The translations under genes were made by a program, and so were the position numbers. This document shows, piece by piece, positions 33,709-45,529 of a DNA stretch of 64,000 nucleotides (position 1 is the stretch's first letter; each line of letters starts with the position of its first letter). Where the stretch lies: contig CM055104.1 in the NCBI GenBank assembly GCA_029204225.1, forward strand, positions 39,979,846 through 40,043,845, in the 5' to 3' direction. The stretch comes from Diphasiastrum complanatum (taxonomy: Eukaryota; Streptophyta; Lycopodiopsida; Lycopodiales; Lycopodiaceae). The notes beneath the pieces were generated by a model, which saw only the letters and a list, made by a program, of their open reading frames with translations, was not told the DNA's origin and did not search any database.

Positions 33709-34515
33709 TCATTTTCGTAGCCTACTCCTACCAACAATCAAGAAAATATGAGGTAGTGACTGAAAGAGCACATATACCAGTGCCAGCAATAGTGACGGCC
33801 TGTCGCCATTTCTTATCCTGAACATCGCTTGCTGCAGTGACACACTTGTTTGTGTAGTCCCTGGCTTTGTCACCACATAACCATCAGCATCAGTCTTCAA
33901 CTGCCCATTCAAAAACTTTGTAGCAGGTTCACGGCCGATGGCAAAAAAGAGGCCAGCAACTAGTAAATCTATGACGATCTCAGCTAGCACATTTCTAACT
34001 TTCAATCCCCCAAGAAGACCTCTCTCGTTTCCATAAGCCTCATGTACTTCGCTATTCCACTAAACCTCAATCTTAGAGTGTGTTAATGCTCTGTTTTGCA
34101 TGATCTTGTTGGCACGAAATTGATCCCTCCGATGAATAATGGAAACCTTGGATCCGTACTTTGTTAAAAAAAAGGGCTTCCTCCATGGCTGAATCTCCAC
34201 CCCCAATCAGAGCCAGGGGCTTGCCTCTAAAGATAGGAGCAGCCCCATCACAGATGGCACATGTAGATATACCCTTGTTCCAAAACCCACCTATCTCCCC
34301 GTAACCTGGAAAGTTGAGCCTCTTTGCAACGGCACCAATGGCCACAATCACATGGCCACAATCACACTGTCTGCTTCTACCTGGTGAGTTGGCCACCAGC
34401 ATCAATGCCATTTGCCATCCATCCTTCAAAGAGCAGAGGCTGCAGCTCGGCTTTGGAAGCATAGATTGTCGCAGTGTGAGCAGCAGGGTCTAGAGCCCAC
34501 TATGCAGACAGGAGT
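33709..34515 (-). pseudogene. NADPH-thioredoxin reductase (NTR) pseudogene
   Basis: NTR is the flavoenzyme that passes electrons from NADPH to thioredoxin. On the minus strand the FAD-binding start (TPVCIVGS, then [20 protein letters not shown]) lies at about 34415-34515 in broken frames. A deletion then removes the segment after GGQLT. The frame at 34073-34462 continues [40 protein letters not shown] (redox CxxC intact as CAIC) and [15 protein letters not shown] (NADPH site). 33709-34005 has [20 protein letters not shown] and [15 protein letters not shown], after which a frameshift leads to [19 protein letters not shown]. The parts of several exons are contiguous without introns, so a processed copy is possible. 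The sequence is most like the NTRA/NTRB type by the FEGWMAN segment. Confidence 0.85.
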
Positions 34516-35235
34516 CTTGAGCTTATCCAAAGTAGCCAATGCATCCATCTGCTGGCGTCCTGCATTCAACGCATATCCAAAGGGCGTGCTGTGTCAGAGA
34601 TGGTCATGCTCCTCGCAAAGCAGCGTCTGTAGACAATGGTGCACGCTGGAGCTAACGATAACAATAGCGATGGCAACGATGCTTGTTGTTTAAATCACGT
34701 TAGCGTCAAAAGTTATGGCATCTCCCTGTTCTGTGAATCTTTCCTTTTGTTCAAGATTGTGTACGTAGTCAAGAGTCTCCAGCCCTTCTATCCGCACTTC
34801 ATTAAAAACCACATAATCCACAGTAAAAAACAAGTTTCAAACTTGCAGCTGCATGAACAGGACTCAGAAACAACATAAGTTGACCTTTTGACCAATTCAT
34901 TTGAAATTGTCAACCATATAGTAGAGCTTGTAAACCATGTCTTCCTTCCTGCTAATATCTTCTCCTTATCTGAAAATTTAACTGATCGAGAAGACGAATC
35001 AATGATTTCATGGATTTGAAGAAGAAATGACATGAATCAATCTACGTATATGACAGGTCTGATAGCAGAGCCACCTCCTACTCAGGAATAATCATGTGTG
35101 ATTCTACCGGAAAACAAAGACGTCTTCTGGAAAAAAATAAATTGTATGCATGCATTGGTAAACCTTCTGATCAAACCAACTACTCACTATGACTTTATTT
35201 TGCTCATTAAAAGGCCTGCAGATGGGTTGAACGCG
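34516..35235. other. Non-coding sequence between the NTR relic and a Copia element
   Basis: No gene can be supported. An imperfect poly-A-like A-rich stretch (34850 region, plus strand) is not placed correctly to be the tail of the minus-strand NTR copy. The boundary with the Copia is set by the first Gag residues at about 35236. Confidence 0.4.
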
Positions 35236-36238
35236 TTCAAAGGTGCTTCTAAATTGCTTACACTTAGAAACCAAATATTTCTAAGTTATCAGAGAGTAGA
35301 TGAGAGTGCTTCATCATATGTCATGAGTGTTAAGGATCTTCATGAAGAGTTAGCTGGTATTAGTGATTCTCTTAGGAACACTAACTTGTTCAAGTAGTCC
35401 TAAATGGACTTAGAGATGAGTATGACAATATTGTGCAGACTTATGCAGTCAGAGAGGATCTTCCATCCTTGGAGACACTGCAAGGTGTTCTCATTGCGGA
35501 AGAAATTAGGGAAGAGAACAAGATGCTGAGGATCAACAAACTTTCATTGAAAGATGGAGGAGATGACAAAGCACTCTTCATCAGAGACAAGTCAAGAGGC
35601 AAGGGCAAAGGACAACAACACTTCAAAAAGGACAAAGCCAAAGAAGGTGGTGAGGATCAGTCCTCACAAGGTGCAACATCCAGTGGCAAGAAGAAGCTGT
35701 CACAGATCAAGTGTTTTTTCTGTGGAAAGAAAGGACATTATGCATCAAACTGTTTCAAGAAGAAGAACCAATCTAAGCAAGCTAACCTTACTAATGAGGA
35801 TGAGTGTGAGGGTGTAGAGAGTGAAAGAGAGGATTCATTAATGATGTCTACTTTTTCATCTTTTCCTTTTAAAAATGAAGAAGTCTGGTGGATAGATAGT
35901 GGGGCTAGTTCCCACATGTCTAGTTCTAGGAACTCTTTCACTAATCTCATGCCATATCTAGGTGCAAAAAGGTCAATTTTTATTGCTAATGATGTAGAGT
36001 GTAGGATTGAAGGAATAGGTAGCATTCCATTACATGCATCATCATCAAAATCTTTTTGCTTACATGATGTAATGTATGTACCTAGATTGACTAAGAATCT
36101 CATTAGTGTAGGACAGTTGTTTGATAGTGGATTGGATGTCAAGTTTCAAATTGACAAGTGTATAATCTCAAGAGAAAATGAAGTTATTGCTAGAGGATCT
36201 AGAATTGGTAAGTTGTACAAACTAGATTCTAGGGAGAA
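35236..36238 (+). pseudogene. Copia Gag (C-terminal) and protease
   Basis: The first Gag piece stops at 35397 after SLRNTNLFK, and the next frame (from 35433) runs through LPSLETLQGVLIAEE, the knuckle CFFCGKKGHYASNCFK, WWIDSGASSHMSSSRNSF (protease active site DSG) and LTKNLISVGQLFDSGLDVKF to the end of protease. The knuckle is a perfect CCHC (C-x2-C-x4-H-x4-C). The frame is lost at about 36285, just before integrase. Confidence 0.9.
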
Positions 36239-36284
36239 TGCTAACATTACAGATATTGCTTATGAGACCAAGGTCTACAGGAGG

Positions 36285-37145
36285 ATCTGTGGCATAAGAG
36301 ATTGGGTCATCCCAATTTCAAAGCCATGCAATCCATGGTCAAAGAAGGAAAAGGTGTTGGTCTATCAAAGACACTGTCAAAGGAGCTTCTACCTTGTGAA
36401 GCTTGTGTGCTGGCAAAGTCACACAGAAGGCCTTTTCCTAGATCAAGTATAAAGACAAAGCAACCATTTGAACTTGTACACTCAGATTTTCATTTCTCAT
36501 CAACTAAGAGCAAAGGAGGAGCCAACTGCTTTGTCTCTTTTGTAGAGATTATACAAGACATTCTTGGATCTATATGTTGTCTTCAAAATCCATGGTTTAT
36601 GATGTTTTTCTTACTTTTAAAGCTTATGTAGAGAAGCGGTTTCCTTTCAAGATAAAAGCTTTAAGAAGTGATAGTGGAGGGGAATACACTTCCAATAAGT
36701 TTAAAGACTTTTGTGAGAGAGAGCGTATTCAAAGAGAGTTCTCTTGTTCATATACTCCTTAGCAAAATGGAGTTGCTGAGAGAAAAAATTGAACTTTGTG
36801 TGAATGTGCAAAAGCCATTAGGCTGGGAGCTTCTCTGCCTAAAGAATTTTGGGGAGAGGCAGTTGCATGTGCAAACTATCTTTGTAATAGGCTTCCAAAT
36901 CTTGCAATAGGAGGAAAGACACCATTTGAGATGTTGTATAAGAAAAATCCTAAGGTAGATCATCTTACGATTTTTGGTTGTGTATGCTTTGTGCATGTAC
37001 CTCTAGAAACTAGGAAGAAGGAAGATCCTGTTGCAGTAAAAGAAATTTTGTAGGTTATGCATCTACTAAAAAAGCATACAAGATTTATTTGCCCTCTACT
37101 GACAAAAATGTTGTTAGTAGAGATGTGGTCTTCCATGAAGATTAG
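36285..37145 (+). pseudogene. Copia integrase, broken
   Basis: Pieces in order: HHCC finger (GHPNFKAMQSM...CEACVLAKSHR), PFELVHSDFHFSSTKSKGGA with the first Asp, KIKALRSDSGGEYTSNKFKD with the second Asp, QNGVAERKN with the catalytic Glu, and the C-terminal SLPKEFWGEAVACANYLCNR, TPFEMLYKKNPKVDHLTIFG. Breaks include a frameshift near 36545, a TAG in place of Gln at about 36762, a TGA at about 36790, a frameshift near 37050 and a stop at about 37143. All catalytic residues are visible although the reading frame is not intact. Confidence 0.9.
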
Positions 37146-37154
37146 AAGTTTAAC

Positions 37155-38198
37155 TTGGATGATGTTCAAATCAAAGAGACTCATGCAAGGTCAATCATCC
37201 ACCTTGATGCTATTCAAGAAGAGGTGAGGCCGAGGCTTGAGGAGGAGCATATTCAAGCTACCACACCAAGAAGTTCTACACGAGCAAGATCTGAGCCAAG
37301 GAGGCTAACATATGATGAAGAAGGAAGGCAAGTGGAAGGTGAAACTTCCTATCATGCACTTTTTATATCAGATGAAGAGCCTAAGGATGTCCAAGAAGCT
37401 TTTAAATCCAAGGAGTGGGTTGAAGCAATGACCCAAGAATTTGAAGCCTTGATGTCAAATAACACATGGGAGCTTGTGGAGCCACCAAACAACATGTATG
37501 TGATCGGATGTAAGTGGGTATTTAGAATCAAGTATAATCATGATGGATCTATCAATAAGTATAAAACAAGACTTTGTGCTAAAGGCTACTTATAGATTTA
37601 AGGTCTTGATTATGAAGATACCTTTGCACCAGTTGCAAAGATGGTAACAATTCGAATACTCATCTCTCTTGCATGTTTTCACAAATGGAGTATGTTCCAG
37701 TTTGATGTTTCTAATGCATTTCTCAATGGTTACCTTGAGGAGAAGATTTATATGGAGCAGCCTCTAGGTTTTGTGAAGGAAGGTGATGAATTAAAAGTTT
37801 GTCTTTTGTTCAAAAGTCTCTATGGACTGAAACAGGCACCAAGGTCTTGGTATGCAAGGCTCAATTCTTATCTCATATCACTCGGATTTTGTCTAAGTGA
37901 ATATGACCCTTCTCTGTATTATAAGTTTGTAGATAACTTTGTAATTATTCTTCTCATCTATGTAGATGATATCATTCTTTGTGGAAACAGTGAGAAGTTA
38001 GTTGAAGAAACTAAGCATGCACTTGGTACTGAGTTTAAAATGCAGGACTTAGGAGTTCTTCACTATATTCTAGGCCTTGAAATAGATTTTTGGAAAGGTC
38101 ATGCATTTATAAGCCAAAGTAGATATGCACTTTCCATGCTCAGAAAATTTCATATGGAGAACTGTAAAGGCATAGATACACCTATAGGCACACTGTAA
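37155..38198 (+). pseudogene. Copia reverse transcriptase
   Basis: The frame at 37155-37595 carries the linker (DEEGRQVEGETSYHALFISD) and RT motifs WVEAMTQEFEALMSNNTWEL and VIGCKWVFRIKYNHDGSINK, with a stop in place of Gln-Ile after KGYL. The frame resumes at 37641 with MVTIRILISLACF, FQFDVSNAFLNGYLEEKIYM (first catalytic Asp), SLYGLKQAPRSWYARL and ILLIYVDDIILCG; YVDD is at 37959-37970. LGVLHYILGLEI ends the domain. One stop and one later frameshift apart, the catalytic core is intact. Confidence 0.93.
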
Positions 38199-38281
38199 AA
38201 GTTCCTATTAAAGATGATGAAAAATTCTTTGAGGACATCACTCTTTATAGGAGTCTTATTGGCTCACTTATTTGGTTAACG

Positions 38282-38933
38282 GTGACTAGGCCTGATCTAA
38301 GCTTTTGTGTTCATAAGCTAAGTCAACACATGCAGGATCCAAAGTTATATCACTGGAAGTTGGCTAAAAGAGTCTTGAGGTATATATCTTCTACCTTGGA
38401 TTATGGACTATACTATGAAGGAGAAGATCTAACTTTAATTGCTTTTTCAGATTCAGATTTTGTAGGAGACAGGTTGGATAGGAAATCCACAAGTGCTTAC
38501 ACTATATTTCTTGGAGGAAATTTGGTTTCTTGGCTATCGAAGAAGCAGGCAACTATTTCCTTATCATCCTATGAAGCTTAATAAAAATCGCTTACAACCA
38601 CAACAAAGGAGGTGTTATGGATCAAAAGGCTACTTTTGGAGCTTAAGTGTTATGCAGATGAAGATTTACCAATTATCAAGAATGATAACATTCTGCTCAG
38701 GCTCTTGCAAATAATCCAGTCTTTCATGCAAGGAGCAAGCATATTGAAGTGGCTCATCATTTTGTAAGAGAAAAAGTCATTGGAAGAGAGATCTCATTGG
38801 AGCATGTTTCATCTTCAGAATGTGTTGCAGATCTTCTCACCAAACCTCTACTCAAGAATGTCTTTATGAAGATGAGGTCTAACCTTGGCCTAATTTTGAA
38901 ATCTATGTTGATAGGAACATAAATTTTAAGGAG
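38282..38933 (+). pseudogene. Copia RNase H
   Basis: MTRPDLSFCVHKLSQHMQDP, LIAFSDSDFVGDRLDRKSTS (catalytic Asp in DSDF), LVSWLSKKQATISLSSYEA match the Copia RNase H and end at a TAA in place of a Glu codon. The rest (LPIIKNDN, HARSKHIEVAHHFVREKVIG, ADLLTKPL) is present to 38930 with frame changes. It degrades the RNA strand during element reverse transcription. Confidence 0.9.
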
Positions 38934-39420
38934 TGTGAAGAAATTAAAATATTATCTTCCTATCTCGAGTTTGGGGTCATGTCCATGATAATGTCCACTA
39001 GATTTCATGTTGTACATATAAGGAGTGTGAATTGAGCACATATCCTTCTAGTGTAGTTCGGATTTGAGTTAGATAGGTTCAATTATGATGACATGTAGAT
39101 GGTTAGATAGCATGCAAAGTCTTACTGTATGCATGCAAGCCACATGCAATCAGTGCATGCAACATGCAAAGTAGTTTCTGTGATCTACAGATGTCTAGGC
39201 AATTTTATGAGTTGACATGTAGTACATGCACCATACATGCATGCAGTTACACATGTGGATCTCTGGTAGGTGAATTAGTTCAGTTAAGTGGACTTTCCAT
39301 GCAACTCCACTGTAGGAATTTGAGTCTCTCTCATGTAGGAAAAGTTGGGCATGTTATACACACACAGACACATAACGTCTCTCTGTATATCATCCACAAA
39401 ATAATTTATGCACCACTCTA
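38934..39420 (+). repeat. 3' LTR of the 35-39 kb Copia (end uncertain)
   Basis: Starts TGTGAAGAAATTAAAATATT after the purine tract, resembling the sense-strand start of the LTR at 46232-46936 (TGTGAAGAATTGAAAAAG). It contains several ATGCAAGC/CATGCATGCA motifs around 39130-39250. No second copy is present to fix its end. Confidence 0.5.
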
Positions 39421-39485
39421 AATTCTCCAAGCCAGGTTCTGTTTAAATCCAGTTCTATACATGTCTGCAATTCCACAAAAAAATC

Positions 39486-40745
<1,260 letters not shown>

Positions 40746-41713
40746 ACAAATGATTACCTATATTTGTGTGTGATTTAAAAATAGAAGTCAGATAGTGAGT
40801 AGGGAATGACAAGCAATTAACCAATCCAATCATAGAGCATAGAAACTATCAATACACTCACTAGTGAGGGGGAGTTATCCAATACCTATAGCATTCCATG
40901 CCACCATAGTCCACCTCCCAACATGGTGGTGCCACACCTAGGTCCATACTCTAGCATCTCAACTAGGTAGCTAGTGAATGATAGATTTCAAGTTTTCCAC
41001 CACTCGTATATAACCACAACCCAAGGCATATGCCCTGAGAGTGTTTAAGAGATTAACAAATCTCAATGCATGAGTTAGATAGCAAATGATCGCTTCTTTT
41101 ACAATTTTCTCTCTCTAAACCACTAGACTGATTTGGCTAGTATTTACTAAGAGTTCTAATCATTGTTTAGCCTATAGTGTGTAACTTTGAGCTTAATAGA
41201 GTTGTTGATGATGCTTGTGTGGAGAGTAACTCTTACTTTTCTTTCGTATTATGTTGATCAATAGATTAAGGTGAATTGCCCATTTCATTATTGAATTTAG
41301 GATTTGGTATCAAAGCCTCAGTTGCCAGTAGAATTATCATCGATTCGATACATCAAAACGTCATATTATGTAGGAATCTAATAAGGAAACAAGGTTGAAT
41401 TCAAGTGAGTTCACAATGTTACTCTTTGTACTTTTCTATGGGATTTGTGGCCTTAAACTACAAATCACTTGTTTCTACTCAATTATCTATGAAATTTGGT
41501 GAAATAAAGTCTGACATGTTTCTAGGAAGTAGGGCACCCACTGCAATAGCATTAAATGTTATTGAAATTTTTTATCATGTGCATTAGATCAATGTCTAAA
41601 CAATTTTAAAATTTTGAGATTTTTGTAAAAAATCAAACTCTATAAAAAAATTGCATATTGAGCCAAAAGCTATGGAAAATGGCTCAAACTGAAGGTGTTC
41701 AGTAGGGTGACCT
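40746..41713 (+). other. Possible old Copia 5' LTR end with primer-binding site
   Basis: At 41298-41311 the plus strand reads TTGGTATCAAAGCC, one or two mismatches from the tRNA-Met primer-binding site. This suggests a plus-strand LTR ending just before it and a leader after it. The following sequence to 41589 has only a 60-residue open frame without a clear Gag motif. The element at 41714 has inserted downstream (target duplication GACCT at 41709-41713). Confidence 0.4.
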
Positions 41714-42418
41714 TGTTGAATTTCACACGTGTGGACTGTCCACTACATGTACTTGTGATCTCCTAAGGTGTGTAGATGCACCAAGATCAAGACTAGATTG
41801 AGATTCAAGATCAGTCTTGAATCCTATGGCAAAAACACACTACTACATGCATTCAATCACTTCCAACTCTCACTCACACGTGTGGGAAGTATTAAAAAAA
41901 TAATCTAAGTAAAAACAAGCTGCTCTCCTCGGGTAGAGAGAGAAAGCTAGAAATCCAATAACTCACAAAATCCATGAAATCACCAAATCAATTAGCTTCA
42001 AAATGAGGAGTACAATGATACTAGTAGGTCCACGAGCTACCACTATGCTTAACTATGATTGGACCATATTTTGTCACCTCTTGATCCTATTGGATCATTG
42101 ATCTATGCACCTCTTAATTCTATTGGACTATATTCAAGCACACCTCAATTTCCTATTGGACCTCACAAGGTTCCACCTCTAAATCATATTGGACCTCTTG
42201 GAATTCATCAAACAAAAACCTTACACTTGTCTACACTCTAATTAGCAAGTGTTTAGCCTCTTACTCTATTTTGGCTCAATAGTGGCATTACAAGTGGAAA
42301 TGCATAATTTGCCATCTATGCCAAATTTATTCCTATCAACATCCTACACCTAGATGCTTGATGTAAAAAACATAAGACCCCTATATCTAACATAGATAAT
42401 TTTTTTCAATTCTTCGCA
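41714..42418 (-). repeat. 3' LTR, 705 bp
   Basis: Begins TGTTGAATTTCACACG and ends CAATTCTTCGCA. It contains CACACGTGTG at 41724-41733 and 41875-41884, the CTCCTCGGGTAGAGAGAG block near 41934, and five ATTGGA motifs (TCCAAT in the sense direction) at 42058, 42089, 42122, 42155 and 42188. Confidence 0.95.
42057..42194 (-). promoter_or_regulatory. Phased CCAAT-box array in the LTR
   Basis: Five TCCAAT motifs in the sense direction, with starts separated by 31, 33, 33 and 33 bp. The DNA between them is also partly repeated (for example CACCTC follows several of them), so the array arose by tandem duplication. CCAAT boxes are bound by NF-Y. The same array is in the partner LTR at 46576-46711 and a four-motif version is at 16553-16655. 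Whether it drives transcription is not shown. Confidence 0.7.
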
Positions 42419-42436
42419 CTCCTCCTAAAAAATTAT

Positions 42437-42715
42437 CTATGAAGATTTGAGCATTGATCTTGATATAACTCCAAGATTAGATCTATGCTTGATGAAAGCA
42501 CTTTTGCTCAAAGGCTTGGTGAGTAGATCGGCAATACAAGAGGACGAGTTGACATGCTCCAAATAGATTTCTCCTCCAATAAGCTTTTCTCTCACAAAAT
42601 GGTGTACCACTTCTATGTGCTTGCTTCTTGCATGAAATATGGGATTATTGGCAAGAGCTTGGGCCGAGATGTTATCGCACTTGATCATTGGTAGATCATC
42701 CTCCTTGATAACCAT
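42437..42715 (-). pseudogene. Copia RNase H C-terminal end
   Basis: MVIKEDDLPMIKCDNISAQA, NNPIFHARSKHIEVVHHFVR and SSCIADLLTKPLSKSAFIKH form the last third of the Copia RNase H and reach a natural stop 18 bp before the purine tract. The first two catalytic residues of RNase H are removed by the same deletion that removed RT. Confidence 0.9.
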
Positions 42716-43589
42716 TTAGAAAAGCATTGGATACATCTAATTGGAACACCTTCCACTTGAAAAAACAAGCAAGAGAAATAAGAATTCTTATTGTCACCAT
42801 CTTTGCAACGGGTGCAAAGGTCTCCTCATAATCAAGACCATGGATTTGAGCAAATCCTTTGGCACATAATCTTGCTTTATGCTTGTTGATGGTGCCATCA
42901 TGATTGAACTTGATCCGAAATACCCACTTGCAACCAATCACATGCTTGTTGGATGGAGGATCCACAAGCTCCCAAGTATTGTTGGTGATCAATGCATCAT
43001 ACTCTTGCTTCATGGCATCATACCACTCCTTGGTATTGAGTGCCTCTTGTACATTATTTGGCTCTTCATGAGAGACATAAAAAACATAATTAGTGGAATC
43101 AAGATCCACTTGTTTGCCTTTGTCAACATATGAGAGCCTCTTAGGCTTGGATCTATCTCTCATGGATCTTCTTGGTGAAAAAATCTGAGGAGAGTCTTCT
43201 TCAAATCTCGACCCCATCACATCATGATTGTCTTCAAAATCAATAATTGATGATGCATCCATAGATTTCTTGATCTCGGCCTCTTCAAATGATGAGTGTT
43301 GATCTTCATGAAAGACAACATCTCTACTTTCAATAACTTGAGAAGTAGAGAGTATAAAGACTCTATAGGCCTTCTTGGTGGAAGAGTATCCAACCATGAT
43401 CCCTTTGCATGCACTAGAATCTTCCTTCTTCCTTGTTTCCAAGGGAATATGGACAAAGCAAAAGCATCCAAAAACTCTAAGGTGATCAATTTTAGGCTTC
43501 TTCAAAAATAAGATTTCATATGGTGACTTTCCTCCAAGAGCTATATGTGGGGGCTTCTCCCCAAAAATCTTTGGGCAAAGATGCCTCAA
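42696..43589 (-). pseudogene. Copia integrase C-terminus and start of RT, truncated
   Basis: The frame has SPYEILFLKKPKIDHLRVFG and GIMVGYSSTKKAYRVFILST (integrase C-terminus), the acidic linker with RRSMRDRSKPKRLSYVDKGK, and RT motifs VIGCKWVFRIKFNHDGTINK, ETFAPVAKMVTIRILISLAC and FQLDVSNAFLNGY (first catalytic Asp). At about 42710 it joins RNase H sequence out of frame; relative to the element at 35-39 kb some 900 bp, including YVDD, are missing. Confidence 0.93.
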
Positions 43590-44574
43590 TTCTCATAGAT
43601 TTTGCACATTCACATAGAGATCTATTCTTTCTCTCGGCCGCTCCATTTTGAGAAAGAGAGTAGGCACAAGAAAACTCTCTTTTAATGCCTTCAAGCTCAC
43701 AAAAATCTTGAAATTTATTGGAAATATATTCACCACCTCCATCACTTCTAAGAGCTTTAATCTTGAATGAGAATTGCTTCTCTACATAAGCTTTGAAAAT
43801 AAGGAAATGATCAAACACCATAGATTTTGAAGCAAGAAGATATATCCAAGTGAATCTTGTGTAATCATCAATGAAAGTAACAAAACAAGTGGCTCCTCCC
43901 TTGCTTGTAGTTGATGAGAAATGCACATCCGAGTGGATTAACTCCAAAGGATGCTTGCTTTTGATAGAAGATCTTGTAAATGGCTTTTTGTGAGATTTAG
44001 CAATAGCACAAGCCTCACAAGGCTTGATCTTCTTGGAGAATGACTTTGGCAAGCCAATAGCTTTGGATTCTTTGATCATAGAGAGCATGGATTTGTAGTT
44101 GGGATGTCCCAACCTCCTATGCCATAATTCCTCCATAGAAAGCTTGTTCACAAGAGCAACATTACAAGCATTCACATACTCATTTGGATCTAGTTTATAG
44201 ATGCCACCAAATCTAGATCCTAATGCAAGTATCTCATCATTCTTCTTGATAGTGCAAGTATCAACATTGAATTTTACATCAAGGCCATTATCAAGCAATT
44301 GGCCACCACTAATAAGATTCTTGGTAAGCTTAGGTACATAAAGAACTCTAGAGAGAGAAAGAACTTTAGAGGATGCAAGCTTCAAGGGAATGTTCCCTAT
44401 GCCTTCAATAGGACATTCAAAATCATTTGCAGTGTATATTGATTTCTTCACTCCATCATAAGGTGCAATAGAAGAGAAAGAGTCCTTGGAGCTACACATA
44501 TGTGAAGAGGCTCCACTATCAATATACCATAGGCCGTCCTTCTTGAAAGGAGTAGATGAGAAACTAGAGACCAT
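43516..44574 (-). pseudogene. Copia protease and integrase
   Basis: A long open frame (352 residues). The protease has LWYIDSGASSHMCSSKDSFS and LTKNLISGGQLLDNGLDVKF. The integrase has the HHCC finger (LWHRRLGHPNYKSM...CEACAIAKSHK), LELIHSDVHFSSTTSKGGAT (first Asp), KIKALRSDGGGEYISNKFQD (second Asp) and QNGAAERKNRSLCECAKSMR (catalytic Glu). The integrase core therefore looks intact. After SLPKDFWGEAP a deletion changes frame. This is the best-preserved integrase in the window. Confidence 0.93.
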
Positions 44575-45529
44575 AAGAGATCCCTCTCCATCACTTGCAA
44601 TAGTGTCTTCCTTCTCATTGGTAATATTGGCATGCTTGAGTTGATTCTTCTTTTTGAAGCAATTGGTGGCATAATGACCTTTCTTGCCACAATAAAAGCA
44701 CTTGATCTTCTTCTTCTTCTTGAGCTTGGATGATGAAGCATTAGAGGAATCATCTTCCTCCTCATCTTTGTCTTTGGATTTGACTTTGTCCTTGCTTGAG
44801 GATTGTTGATGTTGGTTCTTGCTCCTCTCTTTGTGCTTATCCTTGGCAGAGAGAGCTTTGCCATCATTATGAGTGAGAGCTTGTCCATCCTCAAGAGCTT
44901 GTACTCTTGTCTTGATTCTTCTGAAATTAGCACACTTTGGAGAGCCTCCAAACTTGGTAGCTCCTCCTTAATGGCATAGGATTGGACAAGGTTATCAAAT
45001 TCACTTCTCAAGCCATTGAGAATGACTTGAACTAGCTCATTTGATTGATGGAATCACCAATGCAAGCAAGCTCTCTATGAATATCTTTTACTCTCAAAAC
45101 ATAACTAGATGCACTCTCATCACTCTTTTGGCTACTTTGAGAGATTTGATTCCTAAGAGTGAGAAGCCTAGAGGTATTCTTAGCCTCATAGATAGTCTTG
45201 AGACAATCCCAAGCTTCTTTGGCTGTTGTACAAGTACCTATCTCCCTCAATATCTCATTAGAGACATTCATCTTAATGTAGTGGAGAGCCATCCTAGCTC
45301 TCTTTTTGTATTTTTGAACCTCTTGAAGAACTTCTGGTTCTTCTTCAAGGCCAAGAACTATGTCCATCACATCTTGAAGGATCAAGATGGACTCCATCCT
45401 CATTTTCCAAATTGAATAATTTGAAGTCGTCAATCTTTCACTTGGTTCCAACAAGGATGAACCCATTGAAGACATTTGAAGTGAAGAAAACTCAAATGAT
45501 GAACAATAAATGTTGTTACACACTTTCAA
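44448..45529 (-). pseudogene. Copia Gag, at least two frameshifts
   Basis: The first frame (45032-45529) starts at MSSMGSSLLEPSERL and runs to GDSINQM, where loss of one base against the relative at 18.8 kb (KQSELVQF) causes a stop at about 45033. The next frame (45011 downward) has SEFDNLVQSYAIKEELPSLE and LRMDKLSL, then shifts again, so the zinc knuckle (CFYCGKKGHYATNC in a third frame near 44660-44705) is read out of frame. The residues are otherwise close to the Gag of the element at 16.2-19.5 kb. Confidence 0.88.

Larger units (their letters stand above)
35236..39420 (+). mobile_element. Copia retrotransposon, 5'-truncated, with 3' LTR
   Basis: The plus-strand element enters in the middle of Gag (KLLTLRNQIFLSYQRVDESA) and carries zinc knuckle, protease, integrase, RT with YVDD and RNase H in the normal Copia order, ending at a purine tract (AAGGAG) followed by an LTR starting TGTGAAGAAATT at 38934. 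The 5' LTR, leader and N-terminal Gag are missing. It is the only copy of this family in the window that still shows the complete polymerase region, though with many stops and frameshifts. The LTR's end is not certain; I set it before the CT microsatellite. Confidence 0.85.

Noticed and set aside
42059-42241. A 60-codon frame repeated exactly at 46577 (MDHILSPLDPIGSLIYAP)
   Set aside because: It lies inside both LTRs and is the translation of the CCAAT-motif tandem repeat, so the duplication is explained by the LTR pair.
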